64,000 nt of DNA from an uncultured Prevotella sp. (GTDB lineage Bacteria; Bacteroidota; Bacteroidia; Bacteroidales; Bacteroidaceae): assembly GCA_946188165.1 (NCBI GenBank), contig CAMHTW010000015.1, positions 1 to 64,000 on the forward strand, in the 5' to 3' direction. The first letter of the stretch is position 1. The number at the start of each line of letters is the position of its first letter. A model generated the notes under the pieces. The model was not told the DNA's origin. It worked only from the letters and a program-made list of their open reading frames with translations, and did not search any database. Both the position numbers and the translations under genes were made by a program. Positions 1 through 9,131 of the stretch are shown here, piece after piece.

Positions 1-40
1 CATGCCTAAGGGCCTTAAACGTATGCGATAATAACTCTTC

Positions 41-137
41 CATCTTACTTCTTACTTCTTACATCTTCCATCTTACTTCTTACATCTTCCATCTTACATC
101 TTCCATCTTACTTCTTACTTCTTACATCATCCATCTT
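41..137. repeat. Degenerate short tandem repeat (CTTACTTCTTAC/ATCTTCC phrases)
   Basis: Direct reading: cttacttcttacatcttccatcttac repeated with variation. Confidence 0.9.
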
Positions 138-150
138 CCCTTCCCTGAGG

Positions 151-215
151 AAACCCACCCTCTATATTGGAGTTCCCCCTAAAGGGGAACGGAAATATAA
201 GAGGGGAGTGGGGTT
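151..215. repeat. Nested inverted repeat abutting the stop codon of the 216-1406 CDS
   Basis: aaacccaccctctatatt...gttccccctaaaggggaac...aatataagaggggagtggggttt; inner perfect stem, outer imperfect stem. Confidence 0.75.
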
Positions 216-1406
216 TCAGAAGGGCGCCGGTGTATAGATGACATGTCCCACTTTGTCAAAGGTCTTCATGATGATACGCTCGTTGACAGCCTGCTCCAGC
301 AGCTTGTTGTAGAACTTCCATGAACCTATGTTGGCACGATTACACACCTGTTCCTTCAGCTCGCTGCCCGTAATCTGCTCACGACCGACCATCACGTCGC
401 CTATCAGCTTCGGCAGGTCGATATGCCACGAGCCGTCATCCTCATTGACAACATACTTACGATTCAGGCTGGGCAACTGGCTGGCATTGCCATCCTCACC
501 AGTGTCTTCTACGGGCACGGCAGTCAGTCGGGGCAGTCCTTTAGGGTCTACCTCGAAATACAGTTTCTGTTCAATGTCGTACTTACGTGTCAGCGTCTGC
601 TCTACCTTGAAGATGCGCTTCGGCATCAGTTTCTCGCAGGCATACACCTCGAAGGCCTTGTTCATCAGCTCCGTACCAATCCAGCCTCGAAGGTTGTGGT
701 CCTCCGAGCCTTTGTTCTGGTGCAGCACACACACGATACAACATTTGTGCTCCGTGGCCAGGTGCATCAGCTCTTCCATCACCTCCTGCGCCAGCATGCC
801 ATCGTTGATGTCGTTTACCAGGTCACGGATGCCATCGACAATTACCAGGTCAGGCTTACACCTCGTCACGGCCTCGCACAACAACGAACGCCGTTCCTTC
901 CATGCCACACCACGAACATTGAAAACATCGAACATTTTTCCTGACCACGAATTGTTTTCTGCATCGAATAAATCAGCCTGTGCCAGTCCGTGTTTGTCCG
1001 CTGCCAATTTCATAATCCTGTTCTTCAGAATATCTTGCGTTGACTCGTCGCTCTGCTCCGTGTCGTACCACAGTACATGTAATGGTTCCTCGCGTATCCT
1101 TTTCAAAGGCAGTTGGTTTATACTCCCCTCGCCCTTCGGAGAGGGGTCGGGGGTGAGGCTTCCCACCGCCATCAGCATTGAGGTGACGAACGTCTTACCC
1201 GACTTCGCCTTACCCGTTATCGCCACCAGTTCCCGTCTCGGGAAACACGGCTTGTCGAATAGCCGGAACAGGAAGTCCATCTTCGGCAGCTGCTTCTCGG
1301 GCGTAATTCTCAACTTCTCCAGTAACAACATCTGCGGACTCAGCGCTGTATCCTCGCCCGCATGCTCCAGTTCTGCATCCAACTGGCTCATTTCATTCTC
1401 ATTCAT
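216..1406 (-). CDS. RecA/RepA-like AAA ATPase of mobile-element type
   Basis: Walker A GKAKSGKT, VIVDG Walker B-like motif; contains in-frame LTPDPSPKGEG insertion. Confidence 0.75.
   Translation of the reverse strand: MNENEMSQLDAELEHAGEDTALSPQMLLLEKLRITPEKQLPKMDFLFRLFDKPCFPRRELVAITGKAKSGKTFVTSMLMAVGSLTPDPSPKGEGSINQLPLKRIREEPLHVLWYDTEQSDESTQDILKNRIMKLAADKHGLAQADLFDAENNSWSGKMFDVFNVRGVAWKERRSLLCEAVTRCKPDLVIVDGIRDLVNDINDGMLAQEVMEELMHLATEHKCCIVCVLHQNKGSEDHNLRGWIGTELMNKAFEVYACEKLMPKRIFKVEQTLTRKYDIEQKLYFEVDPKGLPRLTAVPVEDTGEDGNASQLPSLNRKYVVNEDDGSWHIDLPKLIGDVMVGREQITGSELKEQVCNRANIGSWKFYNKLLEQAVNERIIMKTFDKVGHVIYTPAPF
1123..1159. repeat. GEG palindrome copy 1 (in-frame in CDS)
   Basis: ctcccctcgcccttcggagaggggtcgggggtgaggc. 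Confidence 0.9.
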
Positions 1407-1459
1407 AACTTCATTTCATTAGTTAATCTTATGAGCGCGAAGTTACACAAAACAAAAGA

Positions 1460-1484
1460 CTCCGACAAAAATTGTCGGAGCCTC
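1460..1484. terminator. Hairpin ctccgacaaaaattgtcggag
   Basis: Perfect inverted repeat between minus-strand genes. Confidence 0.5.
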
Positions 1485-1509
1485 GGAACACTTTTCGGAA
1501 CTTTCGGAA

Positions 1510-2184
1510 TCATTTTCGGAACTGTGCCAACGCTTTCATCAGTGCTTCACCTAAAATGATAAACTGTGACGATGCACCATCCTCTGCCCACTTGTCAAGA
1601 CTTCGCGAGATTTTCCCTGTGCGAATGGGCTTGCCTACGGCATCATCGTTGCAATCATAGCGGATGGGCATGGTAAATGGCCAGCGTGACACGTCGCGCA
1701 CAAACTGGCTTACAGTACCCTGATAACCATTCATCTGATAGATGCGATAGACTACGCTCCACGAGACGTTTCCCCACCAGTGTCCGTCTTTAATGGTCTT
1801 CTCCACAGCCCAGACCATCGCTTCGGGGGCTGGCAACTCCCCGCCCTTAAGAAGGGCTGGGTGTGAAGCAGTTTCAGCGCTATCTACTCCCTTCCCTTTT
1901 GGGAGGGGTCGGGGGTAGGCTCCAATATTAAACTGTTTATCCACATACTGGCTGCCTGGGGCATAGATGAACACAGGGCTGCCTTGGTGATCCTTGTCTT
2001 TGCGGTGCAGTTGCTCCAGCAGTTCGTTGAATTTCATTCGACTTTTTCTCGCCATGGCAGAGTCAGAACAAGTTCCACTCTGCTCATCTGGCTCATTGAA
2101 AAAGTTCACCAACTTTAGGACATCGGCGGGCAGCATGTCGCCAAGTCCTCCCAGAAAGTCTGGGACTTCTTCATTGTGATTCAT
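1510..2184 (-). CDS. Hypothetical protein, mobile-element associated
   Basis: ORF; likely start MNHNEEVPDF at 2184; two repeat-derived segments (SHPALLKGGELPAP, YPRPLPKGKG). Confidence 0.6.
   Translation of the reverse strand: MNHNEEVPDFLGGLGDMLPADVLKLVNFFNEPDEQSGTCSDSAMARKSRMKFNELLEQLHRKDKDHQGSPVFIYAPGSQYVDKQFNIGAYPRPLPKGKGVDSAETASHPALLKGGELPAPEAMVWAVEKTIKDGHWWGNVSWSVVYRIYQMNGYQGTVSQFVRDVSRWPFTMPIRYDCNDDAVGKPIRTGKISRSLDKWAEDGASSQFIILGEALMKALAQFRK
1835..1864. repeat. LLKGGE-type palindrome (in-frame in CDS)
   Basis: aactccccgcccttaagaagggctggg. Confidence 0.7.
1887..1920. repeat. GEG palindrome copy 2 (in-frame in CDS)
   Basis: ctcccttcccttttgggaggggtcgggggtaggc. Confidence 0.85.
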
Positions 2185-2434
2185 ATTCACGTTTTTCTCT
2201 AAAATTAAACCATAAGATGATTTTGGAGAAAAACGGAGAATACGTGGGCCGATACTTGGGTTTCTCAACATATCTTCACAGGTTTAACCACAAACCTCTC
2301 GCAAGATGTTGATACGGCCAAAGCCCACGCGTCTCCGTATGAGATGCGTGAGCAGGCAGCCGTCGTTTCTTGCGATTTTCTTGTTGAGTGGTTAATTCGT
2401 GAAGATATCGAGAAAGCTGGTTGCTCAGCGGGTG

Positions 2435-2466
2435 CAAAGTTACTCCAATTCTTTGAAACACCCAAA
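2435..2466 (-). promoter_or_regulatory. Bacteroidetes-type promoter TTTG-N20-TAACTTTG; spacer shared with 6252-6283
   Basis: Minus strand TTTGGGTGTTTCAAAGAATTGGAGTAACTTTG. Confidence 0.65.
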
Positions 2467-2544
2467 TTTTTAGTGACTATTTTATGGACTCATGACATTT
2501 TTCTTTGTTAAAGGGTTCTACATTATATTGATTCTATTGTTAAC

Positions 2545-3258
2545 TCACATTCTCTTATATAGTGCAAATGGTAGATTCTTGTTGATGATTGCGAGAATAT
2601 GCCAACGTTTGGTAACGTAGGCTTTGTATTTATTCTTGTGAATGGCTGTAATGATTTGATTGGCAACCTTTTCTACTGGCATTACCCAAAAAAGTCCTTC
2701 ACCTTTGGCCATTGCTGTATTAACTAATCCTGGACGAATATCAGTAACATAAATTTGACTTCCACTTTTGTAAGCCTTCTTGCGCAGGGCTTCCATATAG
2801 TTGATTTGATAGGCTTTCGATGCGCTGTAGGCTGGAGCTATCGGCTCGCCGCGGAGCCCTCCAGCCGAAGTGATGGCGACAAGGTGGCCATGGCCTTGTT
2901 GCACGAAAATGTTGTAAAGCCTATCAATAACGAACGTCCAGCCCGTGATGTTGGTGTCAATGGTTAGCCGCTCTACGTTATATTCAAGCGTAGCGTTAAT
3001 ATCACCTATACCGGAACACACGATAGCAAGATCAATGTATTCCAACTCTTTGTGAAGCGCATTGATGGCTTGTTCAATCTCTTCCAAGTTGGTAATGTCT
3101 GCTTTAGCCGTGATGGTTTTGGACGGATATTTCTGACATAATTCATCAAGCAGATTTGCTCGTCGACCTACGATGCCGATACGATTATCTCCTCTTGCAT
3201 ATTTCTCGAAAAGAGCTTTACCAATACCTGATGTGGCTCCGATGATAACGATATTCAT
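2545..3258 (-). CDS. SDR family NAD(P)-dependent oxidoreductase
   Basis: GATSGIG motif, YSASK active site. Confidence 0.9.
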   Translation of the reverse strand: MNIVIIGATSGIGKALFEKYARGDNRIGIVGRRANLLDELCQKYPSKTITAKADITNLEEIEQAINALHKELEYIDLAIVCSGIGDINATLEYNVERLTIDTNITGWTFVIDRLYNIFVQQGHGHLVAITSAGGLRGEPIAPAYSASKAYQINYMEALRKKAYKSGSQIYVTDIRPGLVNTAMAKGEGLFWVMPVEKVANQIITAIHKNKYKAYVTKRWHILAIINKNLPFALYKRM

Positions 3259-3361
3259 ATTACATTTTTGTATGCAAAGTTAATAGTTGTCTATTAACCC
3301 TATGCACATTAGGAAACAAAAGTTCCATTATGGCAGTAAACTCTCAAAACGTTTTGAGAAT

Positions 3362-3961
3362 TTACAGACTAAAAGTTATTTCTCTACGGATATTACTGAT
3401 AGTTGTGGGTGTAACTTTCAGATAGGAGGCTATATCTTTTAGGTTGATACTTTGCACTATTTCAGGACAACGAAGGAGTAAACGCTTATACCGTTCTCTG
3501 GTGGTCATGCGATAGGTATCAAGATATTGTGTATAGACCTGCGAAAAGAGATGGTCGGATATGGCTTGTTTGAGATCTTTCATACCATCGGAATCTAACA
3601 ACTTACGTAATTCTTCACCAGTTAATTGAAAGACCTTACTAGAAGTTCCTGCCACAATAGTCACCTCCGACGTCTTGCTTGAAAGACAATTTGGGTAATC
3701 GCCCACGAACTCACTCTCAAAGGCAAAGCCTGTTAGATAGTCTTTTTGTTCAGAGGAATTATGTACCATGTAGTTGAAGTATCCACATTCAACAAATCCA
3801 ATATACTGAGATTCCTCACCTGCTTTGATGAAATAATCGCCTTTAGCGTATTGTGTCAATCGTCCGTGATTAACACAATACTCATTCAGTGCAGAGAGGT
3901 CAAGACCATCAATATATGAGTTGAAGCCTGTCATATCTACATTTTGCTGGCAAAGGTACAA
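3362..3961 (-). CDS. Crp/Fnr family transcriptional regulator (start may be 3934)
   Basis: cNMP-binding-like N-terminus and HTH LKDIASYLKVTPTTISNIRR. Confidence 0.85.
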   Translation of the reverse strand: MYLCQQNVDMTGFNSYIDGLDLSALNEYCVNHGRLTQYAKGDYFIKAGEESQYIGFVECGYFNYMVHNSSEQKDYLTGFAFESEFVGDYPNCLSSKTSEVTIVAGTSSKVFQLTGEELRKLLDSDGMKDLKQAISDHLFSQVYTQYLDTYRMTTRERYKRLLLRCPEIVQSINLKDIASYLKVTPTTISNIRREITFSL

Positions 3962-4170
3962 AAAAACTGCGAGAAATGCTAATCTTAATATTCTTTTTAC
4001 TTTATATTTCCCGATGAACAGGAAACACTCTAGTTTGATGGACTCATTTTTTTCTTCGTTTAATAGTTCTACATATTGTCTCTTTTATCTTCTTATCCCA
4101 TTTGCTATTCACCCTGTACCAGATCATTTCATTGCTGGTAAGGTTTGGCAAAGGTACGGAAAACGGCACA

Positions 4171-4227
4171 AAAAGCCCCCGACATGACCGAAAATCGGAT
4201 GCCGGGGGTGCAGGTCTTAAACTAGTT
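4171..4227 (-). ncRNA. Conserved hairpin element copy 1 (candidate sRNA 3' end/terminator)
   Basis: Minus AACTAGTTTAAGACCTGCACCCCCGGCATCCGATTTTCGGTCATGTCGGGGGCTTTTT; also at 6099 and 10371. Confidence 0.55.
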
Positions 4228-4362
4228 AAAGAGTTTTTGCTCTATTTGTGGCTTTCGAACGTGATTGACTTGCGAATCGTGCTCAGATAATTAGGGGTGA
4301 TGCATGCACGCGGGGTAAGAGGAACGATGTGTAATTGCACAAAGACGTTAAAAAAGTCCCTG

Positions 4363-5745
4363 TTAATCAGTAATCCCTTCCAAATCTAAATCGTATATAA
4401 CTTCGCCAATTACTTCTTTCTTAAGAAAGGTAACCATATAGATGGGCAGATAAACGATGTTACCGCTCATACTCACATTGTCATTACAAAACACTATGGC
4501 ACGAGGTATCGCATAGTCTGCATTGCCCATCACATTGCTCAAGGCGTTGTGTCGTTGATAATCCTTGCCAGATTTCACCTCGATGGGTAGGGCTTGCCCG
4601 TCCTTCTCGATAATGAAATCCAGTTCACCCTGTTTCTTACTATTAAAATAGTAGAGTTCGAATCCGTGTGCCTGCAATTCCTGAGCCACCATATTTTCAA
4701 AAATCGAACCGAAGTTGATGCCTTTCTCATTTTTCTTGCCTTGCAAGCGTCCTTCGGCCGAGCGGATGATACGCAACTGGAAACCTTCGGCATATTGACA
4801 TGCCAATAGTCCAATGTCGCTTTGGAACAGCTTGAACAGATTTCTGCTGCGCGATAGTTTCAGCGGCACCACAGGCTCTTCCACATTATATGTAGGCAAT
4901 GCCACACCAGCATTCTTCAGCCATAGGAAGCTGTTCTCATAGCGCGAGAATTTTAGGTTCTCGTTAAGGTCTTTCAGAATAAACCTCTTATTCTTAGCGT
5001 TCAGTTCAGATGGTATCAGTTCGAAAATCTCATCAATATAGAGTTTGTGGTTCTTATCATATTTCGTAATGTCACGCTTATAGAGTCTGATAATAGCCTG
5101 CTGCTCAGCCATCACATCCTGCAGATTATGCGTGTCGACATATTTCTGCACAGCTGCAGGCATTCCACCTACTATGAGATAAAGCCTGAACAACTCCATC
5201 ATTTTCTTGTGTACAAACTCATCTACAGGTTGTTGCTGTTCAAAAGCCCTCTGCAGACCATCCGTCACTTGTCTTGACACACCCATTGCCAGTAAGAACT
5301 CTTCAAAGTCGAGTGGATACATATCCTTCACGTCCATATAACCCACAGGTTCTGAGCGCAAATCCTTTAGTTCAACGCCAAGCAATGAACCGCTCAGGAT
5401 GTAACGATAACTACCCTCATCCACTAAAAACTTGATGGCCGTCACCATCTCTGGACACTCTTGCACCTCGTCGAAGAATACGAGCGTCTTACCAGCCACC
5501 AAGGGGGTGCTGGTCAGCAACGAGAGTCTTACAAGAATATCCTGGCTGTTCTTAGCCCCCTTCAGTATCTCTGCTGCACCGGGCTGCTCAATAAAGTTTA
5601 TCTCCACAAAGTTTTCGTAGTGGGCCGTACCATATTGGCGTATAGAGAACGACTTACCCGTCTGTCGGGCTCCCGTCACCAGTAGCGCCTTATTAGTCCG
5701 CTTGTAAAACTGCTCTAAATAGCTGTCAATCTTTCGTTTAAGCAT
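4363..5745 (-). CDS. ATP-binding protein, AAA_14/DUF4143 family
   Basis: Walker A GARQTGKS, FDEVQE, C-terminal nuclease-like ELDFIIEKDGQALPIEVKSG. Confidence 0.9.
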   Translation of the reverse strand: MLKRKIDSYLEQFYKRTNKALLVTGARQTGKSFSIRQYGTAHYENFVEINFIEQPGAAEILKGAKNSQDILVRLSLLTSTPLVAGKTLVFFDEVQECPEMVTAIKFLVDEGSYRYILSGSLLGVELKDLRSEPVGYMDVKDMYPLDFEEFLLAMGVSRQVTDGLQRAFEQQQPVDEFVHKKMMELFRLYLIVGGMPAAVQKYVDTHNLQDVMAEQQAIIRLYKRDITKYDKNHKLYIDEIFELIPSELNAKNKRFILKDLNENLKFSRYENSFLWLKNAGVALPTYNVEEPVVPLKLSRSRNLFKLFQSDIGLLACQYAEGFQLRIIRSAEGRLQGKKNEKGINFGSIFENMVAQELQAHGFELYYFNSKKQGELDFIIEKDGQALPIEVKSGKDYQRHNALSNVMGNADYAIPRAIVFCNDNVSMSGNIVYLPIYMVTFLKKEVIGEVIYDLDLEGITD

Positions 5746-5749
5746 ACAC

Positions 5750-5828
5750 TTGTCCGTTTTTCCAATGCAAAGATAACTATTATTGTCCGTTTTTCCAACG
5801 CAAACAATCAGCTATTTGTCCGATTTTC
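5750..5828. promoter_or_regulatory. Three direct repeats TTGTCCGnTTTTC at exact 33 bp spacing
   Basis: Starts at 5750, 5783, 5816, immediately upstream of the 4363-5745 gene. Confidence 0.7.
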
Positions 5829-5910
5829 TATTTAATTAACAATTGAGGTGGAACAAGCCACAAAGTTATTTGTTCGACCTCTGGTCGCTGGAACACAGGG
5901 GGGAATGGAA

Positions 5911-6051
5911 TTAATTTGCCAACTGGCGGACGGGGAACTTGAAGTCCTTGAACGTGCGCTGCACCACCAGCGCGTCCGCCTTCTGCGCCCATCCCGTCAT
6001 TGAGACGAGGCTGAACAGGATGGTAATGATGGTTTTCTTGTTCATGTTCAT
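5911..6051 (-). pseudogene. 46-aa signal-peptide-like ORF, probable truncated remnant of a secreted protein
   Basis: MNMNKKTIITILFSLVSMTGWAQKADALVVQRTFKDFKFPVRQLAN* read directly. Confidence 0.4.
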
Positions 6052-6098
6052 TTCGTTTTATTGATATTCCGAGCCGCAAAGTTACTAAAAGTCATACG

Positions 6099-6155
6099 AA
6101 AAAGCCCCGACATGACCGAAAATCGGATGCCGGGGGTGCAGGTCTTAAACTAGTT
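6099..6155 (-). ncRNA. Conserved hairpin element copy 2
   Basis: Same sequence as 4171-4227; promoter-like sequence about 95 nt upstream of the conserved block. Confidence 0.55.
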
Positions 6156-6251
6156 TCAGTGAATTTTTGTAAAAATACTATTTTTGTGCTCCGAAAGAGA
6201 TGTTTTTGCGAATTTCGTTGAAAACGTCCTCGCCTAAGATTTCTTTGTGTG

Positions 6252-6283
6252 CAAAGTAACTCCAATTCTTTGAACCCCCCAAA
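6252..6283 (-). promoter_or_regulatory. Promoter-like repeat (TTTG-N20-TTACTTTG)
   Basis: Spacer GG-GGGTTCAAAGAATTGGAG nearly identical to 2443-2462. Confidence 0.5.
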
Positions 6284-6380
6284 TCTTTAGACAATTATTT
6301 CAATATCAGCCATTGAAAAGCCTCGGATTTATACCGTTACCCTGATCTATGAGCATCTTGGCATATTGCTACTTGAACTA

Positions 6381-6442
6381 CAAACGGCCGAACGAATTTT
6401 TCACAAACGACCGAACAAAATCACAACAAACAACCGAAAAAG
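6381..6442. promoter_or_regulatory. Three direct repeats CAAACGrCCGAAC at exact 23 bp spacing
   Basis: Starts at 6381, 6404, 6427. Confidence 0.65.
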
Positions 6443-6550
6443 CATCAAAAGATTTGTCGGGCGTTAAATGTTCTTAATCGATATTCTATTCTTTGAAGTG
6501 GGCAGCGTCGGCGCTGAGGCCGACGACTGCCCGCTATTAACGAGAGAGAA

Positions 6551-9121
6551 TTATAAACGGCTCTTTTCTGCATTACCGGCACCTGTACCCTTATACTTCG
6601 ACGGGGTGACGTTGAAGCGATAGCGCAGGGAGAGGGTGACGCAACGGGAGTCGTTGTCCTCCATCTTGCGGAACATCATGCGATTACTGTAGAGCGTGAA
6701 GCGATTAATGCCTCCATTGAAAAGGTCATTGCCTGAGAGTTTGATGTTAAGGCGGCGTTTGCAAAAGTCCTTGCTGACACTAAGCGATAGGATAGGGTTA
6801 GTACAGTCGAAATTGGCATTCGAGCCAGTGTCACCGTGTGTATGCACGTTGAAGTCTGCCTGCACAAGCCAGTCGTGAGACAGGGTGACTATGTTGCCCA
6901 ATTGCAGGGACAGCATAGGCTGATTGAAACTCTTCTGTTCGTCCAGAAACTCCGCTTTAAGCCACGGCTTCATCAGTGATATGTTGTATTGCGGCGTCCA
7001 TGTGACTTCGTGACCCAATTTGACATTCTTCTGTGCCCCCAGCGTGATGGTGATCCAATCGGCATGGTCGTAGTTCTTGTGGGTCACAAGGTTCACCTTG
7101 CTGTCACTCTCCAAGCTTTCTACCGTGTAGAGGATGGGGTCGATACAATGGCTATAGTTGACGTTGAGATAAAGCCACTTCCACATAGCCATCGCATTCG
7201 CATTATGATACTTAACGGGCTTCAGATAGGGATTTCCAGTCTGCATGTTCAAACGGCTCTCATAGATGACATCACTACTCAACTGCCAGTAAGACGGACG
7301 CCTGATGCGCTTGGCATAGCTGAACGACAGTTGCACCTTCTTCACAGAAGTTGACAGGGACACCGATGGAAAGAAGTCGTTATAGGTACGGCTCTGGTCA
7401 TCGCGACGGATGCCGCCAACGAAGTATTCCGACGTCACGTGCTCATAGCGCAAACCTGCAGCCAACTGCAGACGGCCAATCTGCTGGCGTAGTTCCATGA
7501 AGGGGGCTATGGCTTGCTCATGCTGCTCGTTGTTGCTGTTGGCAATGTAGCCTTCCGTGTTCTCGAAACTGCTGTTCCAGCGGGTATTGGTATATTCCTC
7601 TCCAATCTCAATCTGTCCTTTCCCTATTGGATGCGTCACGAAGAGTTTCTCTGCCATCAGGCGGCTGCGCGTCAGGGCATAGGTGTTGACGTCGCGGTCA
7701 TCATAGTCGTCGCTCAGTTCCTGTTGCCGGTTGCGGTTACGCTGATTACGATAGGTATAGTCGGCATTGAAGTCGATGCTGAACTTTCCAATCTTACCCG
7801 TGTAGTATATATTCACTTGGTGTTTGGGTGTGCCTTTGGCTCTTTTGACGCTACTGTTCTGCAAGTGGTCATAAGGGGAACCGTCGGCTTGCAGGTCATC
7901 ATCATCCTCAAACGACACTTTCATATAGTCGTAGGTGTTCTGATAGAAACCGCCAAAAGAGTTGTTATCGTTCAGCTGATAGTTGAAGCCGAAGCGGCCC
8001 TCAAGGAATGGATTGCGTACATGCTCTTCCTCTCTGTTGGTAATAACCCACAGCGTGTCGGCAAAGACGGTCTGTTCAAACTCACTGCGGCTCCACTTCT
8101 TGTTATAAGCTCCGAAAAGGTTGGCGAATAATTCCAGCCTGCCAGTGCGGTAAGTCAGGTTGATGCGCTCGTTGTTTACGTATCCACGATCTTTGCGGCT
8201 CCATGAGTTCAGTTCTACACCAAGGCCTTCACCTGCTGTGCGCTTTGTGTGAATGATAATGACAGCATTGACGGATGCGTCATAGCGGGCTCCGGGATTC
8301 TGGATGACCTCCACCGTACGGATGAAGTCCGACTGGATGTTCTTCAGTTCCTGCAAGTCGGTCAGCTTACGGTTGTTCAGGTAAATTAGCGGCACACCCT
8401 TACCCAGGATTTCAAAGACATCTCCTTTCCTTGAAATGGTAGGTACCCTCGATAGCACATCTTCAGCGGTGCCCATTCGTTCCATCACCGTGCCCTCAAC
8501 ATTCATCACCAGCGAATTGCCTTGCAAGACTACCTTCGGACGTTCACCTTGCACCACTACACCATTCAGTGTGTAGTTATCAGGCTGCATCTTTATTGTT
8601 CCCACTTCAGACTGGTTGCAAAGCTTGTAAACGGTCTTGTAGCCCACGTATGAGATGCGGACAAGAACGGTAGGCTGCTCGTAGGGAATGACAAAAACGC
8701 CAGCCTCGTTGCTCACGCCCCCACCGATGACGGTTGAGTCTGATGGATGAAGCAGGTAAACATTGGCGTAGGGCACGGGCTGGCGGTTCTCGTCAATGAT
8801 GGTGCCTGTCAGGTGGCAATCGGTCTTGTGGGTACACTCCACGTAGATCTCGCTCTCGCCACGCTTTACAACACGTATGGGATAGAAACCGACAATCTGC
8901 ATGATGGCATCTGTGACAGACTTGTTCTTGATGTTTGTGGTCACGCGGAAGTCTTCCAGTTCATCGTAGATAAAGGTGATGTTGTAATCAGTGGCTTGTG
9001 CCTGAATGTATTTCAGGGCTTCGGAAAGGGGGACGTCCTGAAAGGTGTGCGTGATCTTTTGGGCCCTTGTAACAGATACAATGGCGCACAGCAATAGTAT
9101 GAATGATAGTCTTTTCATCAT
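6551..9121 (-). CDS. STN-domain outer-membrane beta-barrel (TonB-receptor-like) protein
   Basis: Signal peptide, STN-like N-terminus, CarboxypepD_reg-like domain, plug-like VVVQGERPKVVLQGNSLVMNVEGT. Confidence 0.85.
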   Translation of the reverse strand: MMKRLSFILLLCAIVSVTRAQKITHTFQDVPLSEALKYIQAQATDYNITFIYDELEDFRVTTNIKNKSVTDAIMQIVGFYPIRVVKRGESEIYVECTHKTDCHLTGTIIDENRQPVPYANVYLLHPSDSTVIGGGVSNEAGVFVIPYEQPTVLVRISYVGYKTVYKLCNQSEVGTIKMQPDNYTLNGVVVQGERPKVVLQGNSLVMNVEGTVMERMGTAEDVLSRVPTISRKGDVFEILGKGVPLIYLNNRKLTDLQELKNIQSDFIRTVEVIQNPGARYDASVNAVIIIHTKRTAGEGLGVELNSWSRKDRGYVNNERINLTYRTGRLELFANLFGAYNKKWSRSEFEQTVFADTLWVITNREEEHVRNPFLEGRFGFNYQLNDNNSFGGFYQNTYDYMKVSFEDDDDLQADGSPYDHLQNSSVKRAKGTPKHQVNIYYTGKIGKFSIDFNADYTYRNQRNRNRQQELSDDYDDRDVNTYALTRSRLMAEKLFVTHPIGKGQIEIGEEYTNTRWNSSFENTEGYIANSNNEQHEQAIAPFMELRQQIGRLQLAAGLRYEHVTSEYFVGGIRRDDQSRTYNDFFPSVSLSTSVKKVQLSFSYAKRIRRPSYWQLSSDVIYESRLNMQTGNPYLKPVKYHNANAMAMWKWLYLNVNYSHCIDPILYTVESLESDSKVNLVTHKNYDHADWITITLGAQKNVKLGHEVTWTPQYNISLMKPWLKAEFLDEQKSFNQPMLSLQLGNIVTLSHDWLVQADFNVHTHGDTGSNANFDCTNPILSLSVSKDFCKRRLNIKLSGNDLFNGGINRFTLYSNRMMFRKMEDNDSRCVTLSLRYRFNVTPSKYKGTGAGNAEKSRL

Positions 9122-9131
9122 GGCAAACGTT

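Noticed and set aside
328-1422. 364-aa plus-strand ORF
   Set aside because: Antisense to the AAA ATPase; Ser/Cys-rich composition typical of reverse-frame reading.
2276-2480. Open plus-strand frame (...DVDTAKAHASPYEMREQAAVVSCDFLVEWLIREDIEKAG...) as a coding remnant
   Set aside because: No start codon context and no recognisable family; its end coincides with a repeat promoter on the other strand.
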